Below, piece by piece: positions 57,143 through 64,000 of a DNA stretch of 64,000 bases (its first letter is position 1; every line of letters begins with the position of its first letter). This stretch comes from Thermoanaerobacterales bacterium (GTDB taxonomy: Bacteria; Bacillota; Thermosediminibacteria; Thermosediminibacterales; Tepidanaerobacteraceae). The notes under the pieces are model-generated. The model worked only from the letters and a program-made list of their open reading frames with translations, was not told the origin of the DNA and did no database searches. The stretch lies in contig DUMA01000032.1 in assembly GCA_012840135.1 (NCBI GenBank), forward strand, positions 62,001-126,000, read 5' to 3'. Position numbers and translations under genes: made by a program.

Positions 57143-57222
57143 TGTGGTCTGGCACCTGACCGTTCAGCCAAACGCTTTAAGCCGCTCCTTCGCTCTGCAG
57201 GGGTATGCCCGTAATTCGGCGT
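57143..57222. repeat. Partial copy (about 80 bp) of the 194-bp inverted-repeat element
   Basis: TGTGGTCTGGCACCTGACCGTTCAGCC... through AATTCGGCG aligns with the reverse complement of the right half of 23770-23963, with a few mismatches and small gaps. It fills the gap between rhaI and the aldolase gene, inside the operon. Confidence 0.65.
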
Positions 57223-57234
57223 GTAAATGCAGTC

Positions 57235-58449
57235 CTACTCCCAGCCCTTGCCGCCTATGCCTCTTTCAAGCTTCTTTTGTTCATAGCCGCTCTCAAGGTA
57301 TGCTTTCATGGGATCTGGAGCGAGACCCATTTCCTCCCTGATATTTTCCAAAAGCGGCCTTACATCAGTCTCAAAGGCTTCCCTCACCAGGGCTTCTGCC
57401 CCTAAGACATCACCATTTAGTTGACGTTCCTTCAAATGTTCCCTGTCCACTAAAAGCGCTTTCGCATAGGCCGTCTGAACATTCAAAACCGAACGTATCA
57501 TGGCAGGAACCTTGGGTTCGATGTTGTGGCTCTGGTCTATCATGTACGCCACATTTTCAGCAGTCTTTTTTGTCTCGGGGCTGCAGGCTCCCGCCACCAG
57601 TTCTTTAAAAATGAGGAAGAGTTCATAGGGATTTATGGAACCTACTATGAGATCGTCATCCCCGTATTTTCTGTTGTTGAAATGGAAACCTCCCAGTTTG
57701 CCCTCATCCAGCAAAAATGCCACAATGTGTTCCACGTTGGTCCCCTGGGGGTGGTGCCCCAGGTCCACCAGCACCTGAGCTTTTTTGCCTATTTTTGTAG
57801 CAAAGGTGTACGCCATGCCCCAGTCTGCTATATCCGTGTGATAAAATCCCGGCTCGTAAAATTTATACTCTATGAGCATCCTCATATCGTCATCCATGGC
57901 AGCATCGAGCTCGGCCAGGCTTTCCTCCATCCAGTGCTTTCTATCTCTGAAGTCCCCCTGCCCCGGATAATTGGTGCCGTCGGCAAACCACAGGCTCAGG
58001 ATCTTTGAATCGACCGCCCTTGCGATTTCCACGCATTCTAGCATGTGGGCCACCGCCTTTTTTCTGACTTCAGGATTTGCATTGCACACGCTGCCGAATT
58101 TGTAGTCATCTTCCTGGAAAAGATTGGGGTTTACAGCGCCGATTTTAAGCCCGAGACTTTCGGCGAATTCTTTCACTTCACTGTAGTCATCAACCTTGTC
58201 CCAGGGTATATGTATGGCTACGTAAGGGCAGATGCCCGTATATTTATGCACCTGGGCCGCATCTTCCAGCTTCTCAAACAGGCTTCTGGGCACTCCAGCC
58301 TGTTTGAACACCTTGAACCTGGTCCCCGAATCCACGTAGCCCCAGGATGGAGTCTCAACCCTGAAGCTTTTAATCATCTTTTTGACCCATTCTACATCGA
58401 TGCCTTTATCCCTTTGCCTCTCTTCCCATATTTCATATTCTTTAGACAT
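57235..58449 (-). CDS. rhaI: L-rhamnose isomerase (RhaI type)
   Basis: A 404-residue TIM-barrel metal-dependent isomerase converting L-rhamnose to L-rhamnulose. Characteristic segments are [51 protein letters not shown] (metal/substrate region), [42 protein letters not shown] and [15 protein letters not shown]. The set fits the RhaI group (Pseudomonas stutzeri/Thermotoga-like, broad substrate) rather than E. coli RhaA. ATG 58449 follows AAGGAGG. First enzyme gene after the regulator. Confidence 0.93.
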   Translation of the reverse strand: MSKEYEIWEERQRDKGIDVEWVKKMIKSFRVETPSWGYVDSGTRFKVFKQAGVPRSLFEKLEDAAQVHKYTGICPYVAIHIPWDKVDDYSEVKEFAESLGLKIGAVNPNLFQEDDYKFGSVCNANPEVRKKAVAHMLECVEIARAVDSKILSLWFADGTNYPGQGDFRDRKHWMEESLAELDAAMDDDMRMLIEYKFYEPGFYHTDIADWGMAYTFATKIGKKAQVLVDLGHHPQGTNVEHIVAFLLDEGKLGGFHFNNRKYGDDDLIVGSINPYELFLIFKELVAGACSPETKKTAENVAYMIDQSHNIEPKVPAMIRSVLNVQTAYAKALLVDREHLKERQLNGDVLGAEALVREAFETDVRPLLENIREEMGLAPDPMKAYLESGYEQKKLERGIGGKGWE

Positions 58450-58473
58450 TATCAAAACCTCCTTAATCTTTTT

Positions 58474-58511
58474 AATGAGTCAGTGAGTCATAGTACGGTT
58501 CTCCGACTCAT
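58474..58511. repeat. GAGTCA-type palindromic repeat, copy 1
   Basis: AATGAGTCAGTGAGTCATAGTACGGTTCTCCGACTCATCAT: palindrome arms ATGAGTC/GACTCAT with a central CGGTTCTC. A closely similar unit is at 58829-58855. Confidence 0.55.
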
Positions 58512-58618
58512 CATATTATGCATGGTTATAAGGCAACATTTTGAACACGCGCTTTAGGGATATCCTTCTTTCGGTTGACGTCCGACTTCGACCACTACTT
58601 GCTGCAAAAACCGCCCGA

Positions 58619-58825
58619 TTATTGTTTAAACTCACTTTGACCCGCTGGTAAGGATTTAATCACTTGCTTTAAATCACATGCCGCACCAGCTACACCGCCG
58701 GTTTCATCCGGCCTTGGAGCCACTATAATTTCTATGCCCAGTTTTTTTAATTCATCCAGCTCATCTTTCGGTGTGCCCGCATCCGTTATTATCTTATTTA
58801 CTGCTGTCACCGGAGCTACTGTTAT
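58619..58825 (-). pseudogene. Duplicated 3' end of the DeoR gene
   Basis: Encodes TVAPVTAVNKIITDAGTPKD...LKKLGIEIIVAPRPDE and then a C-terminal DETGGVAGAACDLKQVIKSL not present in the first copy. It repeats the last about 45 residues of the DeoR protein just upstream. It has no start region or DNA-binding domain. Most likely a paralogue remnant or the original 3' end displaced when the repeat at 58829 inserted. Confidence 0.65.
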
Positions 58826-59649
58826 TAATGAGTCAGGTGACGGTTCTCTGACTCACCAAAACTTTCATTGTGGACTTCACCTGGCCCCAGCGCCACTATA
58901 ACTTCCACACCCAGTTTTCTTAATTCATTTACCTCTTCTTTAGGCGTTCTGGCATCCGTTATAATCTTATTTACCGCCGTTACCGGAGCCACAGTTGACA
59001 GTGCAGCCTTCCCAAATTTATCGTGATCCACCAGCAAAACAGTCTCCTTTGCTGCCTTCAACATCTCCTGCTTGACTTTTGCCTGAAGTTCCGTGGACTC
59101 GGTTATACCTTCATCCAGAGTTATGCCTTTGCAGGAAATGAAAGCCTTTCTGATGTTATAGTTTGAAAGTGCAATTTCCACCAAGGGCCCTACGAAGGAT
59201 AGGGTCCTGGGCTGTAATGTCCCGCCGGTGCATATCACCGTAATATCTCGATTACCTTCCAATGCCATGACTACTTTTATGGCATGGGTAATCACTACAA
59301 TGTCCTTTTTTTCTTTCAAAAAATGTACAAACTGCAGCGCTGTGGTGCTGGCATCCACCGCTATGACATCACCCGGCTGGACCAGTTCTGCCGCAACTTT
59401 TCCAATACTTTGTTTTTCCAGCCGGTTTTTCATGTTTCTGATATAAAAAGCCGTCTCTTCCTGAACCTGTTTTATATTGTAAGCACCGCCGTGGGTGCGC
59501 TTTAAGTAGCCCTTGCTCTCAAGATATTCTAAGTCCCGACGAATGGTTTCCTCCGTTACCTGGAATATTTCGCTTAATTCAGTAACTTTTGCAATGCCCC
59601 TTTCGTTTAAATGTCTGATAATTTCCTGTCGCCGTTCCTCCGGTCGCAT
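58825..59649 (-). CDS. DeoR-family transcriptional regulator of the rhamnose locus
   Basis: A 274-residue sugar-responsive repressor. N-terminal HTH (RRQEIIRHLNERGIAKVTELSEIF and VTEETIRRDLEYLESKGYLKRTHGG), then a DeoR sensor domain with IAVDASTTALQFVHFL and CKGITLDEGITESTELQAKVKQEM, VLLVDHDKFGKAAL. The last about 10 residues (ending ENRHLTH) are encoded by the palindromic repeat at 58829-58855, so the true C-terminus has been altered. ATG 59649 with AAGGAGG. Probably controls rha genes in response to rhamnulose-1-phosphate or a related ligand. Confidence 0.9.
   Translation of the reverse strand: MRPEERRQEIIRHLNERGIAKVTELSEIFQVTEETIRRDLEYLESKGYLKRTHGGAYNIKQVQEETAFYIRNMKNRLEKQSIGKVAAELVQPGDVIAVDASTTALQFVHFLKEKKDIVVITHAIKVVMALEGNRDITVICTGGTLQPRTLSFVGPLVEIALSNYNIRKAFISCKGITLDEGITESTELQAKVKQEMLKAAKETVLLVDHDKFGKAALSTVAPVTAVNKIITDARTPKEEVNELRKLGVEVIVALGPGEVHNESFGESENRHLTH
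58829..58855. repeat. GAGTCA-type palindromic repeat, copy 2, inside the DeoR 3' end
   Basis: TGAGTCAGGTGACGGTTCTCTGACTCA: outer arms TGAGTCA/TGACTCA. Shares TGAGTC...CGGTTCTC...GACTCA with 58474-58511. Confidence 0.6.
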
Positions 59650-59954
59650 GGCTCGCCTCCTTTGAATGAAACCTTTAAAAATGTGCATTGTTGTGATGTT
59701 TCTATTATTTTCACATATATTTATATTCTATAAATGAGCAAAAAATCCTCTTGATTTTTGGGATATCAAAAAAATTATTTTTGTTATCAATAATCTTTTA
59801 TTTGGAAAATAAGCTTTAAATTCATAGCTGTACTCTGATCTTTGCTTAAATAATAGCTGTATTGCAAGCACCTAAGGAACGTTGCGGATGCTGTATCATA
59901 ATCTTCCTGTTTAAATTAGGCCAGAGTTGTCAGGAGATTTAAAAGGTATATTTA
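59650..59954. other. Intergenic region upstream of deoR
   Basis: About 300 AT-rich bases upstream of the DeoR gene, likely holding its promoter and operator. A TATAGA/TATAAA-like stretch lies near 59720-59745, but no convincing promoter or cre site could be assigned. Confidence 0.35.
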
Positions 59955-59989
59955 TTAAAAGCGAGCGCCTGGCCGGCACCCGCTTTTAA
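59955..59989 (-). terminator. Terminator after rhaM
   Basis: Minus strand TTAAAAGCGGGTGCC-GGCC-AGGCGCTCGCTTTTAA: near-perfect stem with T-rich 3' arm and a weak T-run, 38 bases past rhaM. It separates the transporter-mutarotase unit from deoR. Confidence 0.65.
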
Positions 59990-60026
59990 AATGTCTATAT
60001 CCAAAAAAATTATATGTGTCTCGAAA

Positions 60027-60353
60027 TTACTCAAGATAAAATACTTCCCTCATCGGCTTTATGGGTTCGGGTTCATTAAAATCAAAGGAGCCTTCCACCA
60101 TCTTCGATGTTATAGCATTCCATTTTTGACACACTTCACTTTTTGCAATATATTCAAAGGCAGCTTCCACATCATCACATTCAAAACAATAAAAAAACTG
60201 ATTCCCATTCTGGAATATGGAGTAATTTTTTATGCCGGCCCTGCTGTGTTCTTCTAAAATTTCAGGCCACGGGTCAAGATGCATTTTTACGTATTCGTCA
60301 AGGTATTCTTTTTTTATCGTCCAGGTCCAAGCAAATTTATTGCTTTTTTTCAT
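60027..60353 (-). CDS. rhaM: L-rhamnose mutarotase
   Basis: A 108-residue DUF718/RhaM-family protein, interconverting alpha and beta anomers of L-rhamnose. Family traits are the N-terminal FAWTWTIKKEYLDEYVKMHLDPWPEI (Tyr/His active-site region), AGIKNYSIFQNGNQFFYCFEC, and a C-terminal PMREVFYLE. ATG 60353 is preceded by TTGGAGGTATACT; 17 codons upstream are not conserved. It is the last gene of the transporter operon and supplies the right anomer for RhaI. Confidence 0.9.
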   Translation of the reverse strand: MKKSNKFAWTWTIKKEYLDEYVKMHLDPWPEILEEHSRAGIKNYSIFQNGNQFFYCFECDDVEAAFEYIAKSEVCQKWNAITSKMVEGSFDFNEPEPIKPMREVFYLE

Positions 60354-60423
60354 AGTATACCTCCAATGAAATGCCTCCTCCAAACATGAAGTTTGGGGAG
60401 GCAAATTAAAACTTATTTATAAA

Positions 60424-61515
60424 TCAATATACGTTCTTCCATTCTTCGATATTGTTTTTGTCAAATTTGAACGGATCGCCGAGCATGATTTCCGTTCCAT
60501 CTCCAACCTGAATAACTTCTCTCTCCCCGAGTTTTCCTGCAGTAAATTTTTCTCCGGCTTTACCGGTTATTTCTCCCTTCACCAGCGCATTAGCAGCCCA
60601 TCCGGCTAAATACCCCAAATCAATAGGGTTCCACAAATACATCCACGGGCAAACTCCACTCTCAATGTATTCCGCCATTTCACTCGGCAAACCAAGACCC
60701 GTCAGGAACACCTTGCCTTTTAGACCTTTGTCTGTAAGAACCTTGCCTGCAGCAGCTATGCCAACAGTGGTAGGCGCTATAATTGCTTTAAGATTAGGAT
60801 AGGATTTTAGGAGTCCTTCGGTTTCAGACACACTCTTGTCCCGTAAGTCATCGCCGTATGCAACCTTTACAAGTTCCATCTTTGCGTACTTGGGATCTTT
60901 TAATTCCTCTTTCATCCATTTGATCCATGTATTTTGATTGGTAGCCTGCGATGTAGCACTTAAAACCGCTATCTGACCCTCTCCACCAATCATTTCATAT
61001 GCCGCCTGTATCTGTATTCTTCCGATTCTTTCCGGATCTGCCTGCTGAATATGCACCATGCGGCTTTTTGCATTAACAGCCGAATCCAGAGAAAGTACCT
61101 TTATACCTTCATTCATGGCTTTTTGCAGAGCGGGCTGCAGTGCATCGGGATCATTTGCAGAAATGGCTATTGCATTGACCTTTTGGGCGATAAGTTCTTC
61201 GATCATCTGAATTTGGGCTTCAGCAGTCGGTTGATCAGGCGCTTTTACAATAGCTTCGTTACCGTCCTCTTCAACGGCAGTCTTGAAGCCATCCGCCATT
61301 TTTTCCATAAAAGGATTTCCTGTGCTCTTGACTATTAGAGCAATTCTCATTTTTTCTGCTTTTGCTCCCCCCTGAGGTTCGCTTTGCCCGGAATTTTGGT
61401 CCGAGCCCTGTTGTTTAGAATCTTGTCCGGAGCTCTGTGATGCGTTTTGACCACATCCAGCCAGCAAAGACATGGCAATCGCAAGAACCAGGAAGATAAC
61501 CAGGGCTTTTTTCAT
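60424..61515 (-). CDS. rhaS: Rhamnose ABC transporter substrate-binding lipoprotein
   Basis: A 363-residue periplasmic-binding-protein-like (ribose type, PBP1) lipoprotein. The N-terminal signal peptide ends in the lipobox LLAGC (Cys21), followed by a Gln/Ser/Gly-rich linker (22-55), then the two-lobed domain with KSTGNPFMEKMADGFK, QPTAEAQIQMIEELI, AISANDPDALQPAL and SLDSAV. It resembles RhaS proteins of rhamnose transporters; specificity follows from context. ATG after AAGGGGG. Anchored outside the membrane. Confidence 0.88.
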   Translation of the reverse strand: MKKALVIFLVLAIAMSLLAGCGQNASQSSGQDSKQQGSDQNSGQSEPQGGAKAEKMRIALIVKSTGNPFMEKMADGFKTAVEEDGNEAIVKAPDQPTAEAQIQMIEELIAQKVNAIAISANDPDALQPALQKAMNEGIKVLSLDSAVNAKSRMVHIQQADPERIGRIQIQAAYEMIGGEGQIAVLSATSQATNQNTWIKWMKEELKDPKYAKMELVKVAYGDDLRDKSVSETEGLLKSYPNLKAIIAPTTVGIAAAGKVLTDKGLKGKVFLTGLGLPSEMAEYIESGVCPWMYLWNPIDLGYLAGWAANALVKGEITGKAGEKFTAGKLGEREVIQVGDGTEIMLGDPFKFDKNNIEEWKNVY

Positions 61516-61581
61516 TTTACCTTTCCCCCTTTTATAATTAATTTTATATACAAACAGTTTTTTAACTGTTGTATATCAAAA

Positions 61582-62580
61582 CTAAAACTTATTTATAAAT
61601 TTTATATTTTTTGTATTTATTTTTAAATTTGGTATCATAACAGCAAATATTAGCAATAAGCCTATAATTATTAACAATTCTTGAGAAGGAACATTTATTA
61701 AGCCTAGTCCGTATCGAAGAAAACCGATAAGGAAAACCGATATTATCGGCCCTATGATTCTTCCTTTCCCTCCGGCAGTGCTGATACCACCGAGGACCAC
61801 CATGGCAATTACATCCAGTTCATACCCTATAGCGACGTTCGGTCTCGTGCTTCCCATCCTTGAAGTCAAAAACAATGCTGTAACGGCCGACATAAAACCA
61901 GTAAGAGTATAGATTATAACTTTTATTTTATCTACTTCCACCCCCGAAAAACGGCAGGCAGTTATATTGTTCCCCATCGCATAGACACGCCTTCCGAAGG
62001 TCGTCCTGTGAAGCAGCAGGCCGAAAAGAATTGCAAAAATTACAAATACTATTAATATTAGCGGTATACCCCAAATTTTTCCCCATCCCAGGAATTGATA
62101 CCATGTTGGAAATTTGCCTGCAGCCTGGTCTTTAAGTATTATATAAGCAATTCCCCGGTAAATTATCATTGTAGAAAGCGTGACAATCACCGCCGATAGT
62201 TCCTTGAATTTTACTATGAGATATCCGTTTATAAAACCGCAAACGGTTCCCACCAAAAGGCATATAATCATTGCAATTACCATAGATACTCCATGGTTGT
62301 AGATAACAGCCATAATTACTGCCGACAGAGCTACTGTTGAAGCTACAGATATATCAATATCGCCGAGTATTATGACAAAGGTCATGGGAAGGACGATAAA
62401 TGCCTTGTCAAGAAAAGCCATTGTCGCATCAAGCAACTGTGCTGCATCCAGGTAATACGGAGACAAATTTGAATTTATTACATTTATAACAATGAAGATT
62501 AGAACAAGCATCCATTCCCATTGGAAGAAAAAATTTCTCAGACTAATTTCCTTTTTTGTAATAATGCTTTTATGCTCCAC
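61582..62580 (-). CDS. Rhamnose ABC transporter permease (second)
   Basis: A 332-residue ribose/CUT2-type permease with about nine hydrophobic segments, including GDIDISVASTVALSAVIMA and VVLGGISTAGGKGRIIGPI, the family's conserved cytoplasmic loop. It probably pairs with the upstream permease as a heterodimer (RhaP/RhaQ style). GTG start; the GGAGG site is about 12 bases away and overlaps the end of the preceding gene, so translation is coupled. Confidence 0.88.
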   Translation of the reverse strand: MEHKSIITKKEISLRNFFFQWEWMLVLIFIVINVINSNLSPYYLDAAQLLDATMAFLDKAFIVLPMTFVIILGDIDISVASTVALSAVIMAVIYNHGVSMVIAMIICLLVGTVCGFINGYLIVKFKELSAVIVTLSTMIIYRGIAYIILKDQAAGKFPTWYQFLGWGKIWGIPLILIVFVIFAILFGLLLHRTTFGRRVYAMGNNITACRFSGVEVDKIKVIIYTLTGFMSAVTALFLTSRMGSTRPNVAIGYELDVIAMVVLGGISTAGGKGRIIGPIISVFLIGFLRYGLGLINVPSQELLIIIGLLLIFAVMIPNLKINTKNIKFINKF

Positions 62581-62583
62581 GGC

Positions 62584-63591
62584 TTATATTTTCCTCCTTA
62601 TAAGGTTGTTTCTATCAACGCTTCTTTTTACAAGGGCATTTATTATCACGGCAACAAGGATTATAATACCCTGAATTGCCTGCTGCCAGAAGGGGGAAAC
62701 GTTAACAAGGGGAAGGGCATTGTTCAATATTCCCAACAGAAGTGAGCCTAGTATTATACCGGATATTTTCCCCGAACCTCCCGCTATATTTACACCACCC
62801 AGGACGCAGGCTGCGATAACGTTCATCTCATAACCCATGGCAGTATCTCCCTGGGCTGAAGCAAATTTTGAAACCCATAGCACGCCTGCAAGACCCGCAA
62901 GTGCTCCCATAATTGTATAAACCATCCACAGAATTTTTTCATTGTCAATCCCGCTGATTTTTGCTGAATCGGGATTGCTCCCCACAGCATATATCTGTCT
63001 TCCGGTTCTTGTGTAATTTATAAAGTAGAAAAATACGATATAAATAACGATGGCAATAAAAATCAGAGTATTAATTCCAAGGATTTTGCCAGTTGCGATC
63101 GCTTTAAAGCTTGCGGGCATCTGATTTGCGCTAACCCATCTGCCATTGCTGACCATGTATGTCAGACCTCTATACACATTCATCATGCCCAGTGTGGCAA
63201 TAATCGGAAGAATAGATGTTTTTGATACAAGAAACCCAATAATTCCTCCGCATACGATACCTACTGCCGTTCCAAGTAACATTGTTGTTATGGGTGACAT
63301 ATGTGGATTGCTGCTTACTGTCAATGCTGATATCATGCCAGCCAGCGCCAGTGTTGCCCCTATCGAAAGATCAATTCCCCTTGTTATTATTACAAGCATC
63401 ATACCTACTGACAGAATACTCAGGATAGCGGTGTTTTTTATCATATCGTTGATATTTTCCATCGTTAAAAAGCTCGGATTGCGCAATTGTACAAAAACAG
63501 CAAGTATAATTATAAATCCCAGTAATCCCAATTCTCTGAACTTTGCAAAGCTTAAAATTCGAGATTTTTTCTCCAAGATTATTTCAGCCAC
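62584..63591 (-). CDS. Rhamnose ABC transporter permease (first)
   Basis: A 335-residue CUT2-family permease: ITRGIDLSIGATLALAGMIS and CVLGGVNIAGGSGKISGIIL are the conserved segments, with eight to ten membrane helices. GTG at 63591 lies seven bases after GGTGG; a second GTG two codons upstream (63597) is possible. Sits 112 bases after the ATPase gene and three bases before the second permease. Confidence 0.88.
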   Translation of the reverse strand: MAEIILEKKSRILSFAKFRELGLLGFIIILAVFVQLRNPSFLTMENINDMIKNTAILSILSVGMMLVIITRGIDLSIGATLALAGMISALTVSSNPHMSPITTMLLGTAVGIVCGGIIGFLVSKTSILPIIATLGMMNVYRGLTYMVSNGRWVSANQMPASFKAIATGKILGINTLIFIAIVIYIVFFYFINYTRTGRQIYAVGSNPDSAKISGIDNEKILWMVYTIMGALAGLAGVLWVSKFASAQGDTAMGYEMNVIAACVLGGVNIAGGSGKISGIILGSLLLGILNNALPLVNVSPFWQQAIQGIIILVAVIINALVKRSVDRNNLIRRKI

Positions 63592-63703
63592 ATCCACTCC
63601 ACCTTTTATACTTTATTCTGTAAAACTATTTACAGCCATTTATTTTGATTTTTTATTAATAATATCTTCTTAAAGCGCTATATAAATTTCCCAACCTTAA
63701 GAC

Positions 63704-64000
63704 TTATAAAACTTCAGCAATTCTCTGATGAATCCTTTTCGTTATAGCCGCCTCCATGATCTTTTCCTGGGTTGCCTCTTCCCTATCGAATTCACCGGTG
63801 ACCCTGCCCTCATGCATCACTATTATCCTGTCGCTCATGCCCAGAACTTCCGGCATTTCTGAAGAGATCATGATGATTCCGAACCCCTGGCAAGCCAGGT
63901 CGCTCATTATTTCGTGTATGGCCGCCTTTGAGCCTACATCGATGCCTTTTGTCGGTTCATCGAGGATAAGTACCTTAAGTCTGGCAGCCAGAAGCTTTGC
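63704..64000 (-). CDS. Rhamnose ABC transporter ATPase, C-terminal part (runs off right edge)
   Basis: About 98 C-terminal residues of a ribose-type (RbsA-like, two-NBD) sugar ABC ATPase. The Walker B and D-loop region [20 protein letters not shown] is followed by the H-loop-type segment [21 protein letters not shown] and a tail ending IAEVL. Only the second nucleotide-binding domain's end is inside the window. It energises the two permeases just downstream. Confidence 0.9.
   Translation of the reverse strand, partial: AKLLAARLKVLILDEPTKGIDVGSKAAIHEIMSDLACQGFGIIMISSEMPEVLGMSDRIIVMHEGRVTGEFDREEATQEKIMEAAITKRIHQRIAEVL

Overview
The window is a chromosomal stretch from an endospore-type Firmicute, most likely a thermophilic or syntrophic clostridium (Thermoanaerobacterales/Thermosediminibacterales-like). 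The basis is: T-box and M-box leaders, the rapZ-yvcK-whiA-HPr block, pyruvate kinase with a C-terminal PEP-utilizer-type domain, strong AGGAGG ribosome sites with frequent TTG/GTG starts, and moderate GC. The genus is inference. No rRNA, tRNA or CRISPR array was seen.

Layout. 1-3.4 kb: 5' end of a Ca2+-type P-ATPase, a LysE exporter, folD and a small frameshifted membrane-anchored protein. 3.4-14.5 kb: branched-chain amino acid synthesis on the minus strand, as two T-box-controlled units (ilvB-ilvN-ilvC-leuA-leuC-leuD-leuB, then a second ilvB with ilvE). 14.5-26.6 kb: pyk-pfkA-small gene-dnaE-YtoI-like regulator, then PHP phosphoesterase-rapZ-yvcK-whiA-HPr, the last block interrupted by a 194-bp terminal-inverted-repeat element. 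26.8-31.9 kb: an enolase-superfamily epimerase, a HAD hydrolase, YlbF, a UPF0180 protein, a WYL regulator and an RlmI-like methyltransferase. 32-40.6 kb: a decaying, repeat-rich region with broken serine dehydratase and UPF0597 genes, an intact MerR/ene-reductase pair with a MerR-type promoter, and a PocR-domain gene joined to a shattered copy of a widespread uncharacterised family. 40.6-43.8 kb: tandem mgtE genes behind an M-box riboswitch. 43.8-49.5 kb: two Gln-rich coiled-coil proteins, a broken membrane protein, a ClpP-fold membrane protease, a Cof-type phosphatase and NAD synthetase. 49.8-64 kb: an L-rhamnose catabolic and uptake locus (ABC transporter, mutarotase, DeoR regulator, isomerase, class II aldolase, rhamnulokinase) that also holds sorbose-type sorE- and sorD-like dehydrogenases, a second alcohol dehydrogenase and a PHP protein.

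How the parts work together. The ilv/leu genes supply valine, leucine and isoleucine, with charged-tRNA sensing at two leaders that appear to read different codons. The rha locus takes up L-rhamnose and should yield DHAP plus lactaldehyde, with several oxidoreductases to handle the products. The most unusual signal is a 29-codon open frame between the M-box terminator and mgtE. It begins Met-Asp-Pro-Asp-Pro, closely resembling the ribosome-destabilising start (MEPDP) of the Salmonella MgtL leader peptide. This would put two stacked Mg2+ sensors, one RNA-based and one translation-based, on a single Mg2+ transporter mRNA. Several short dispersed repeat families sit between genes inside operons.
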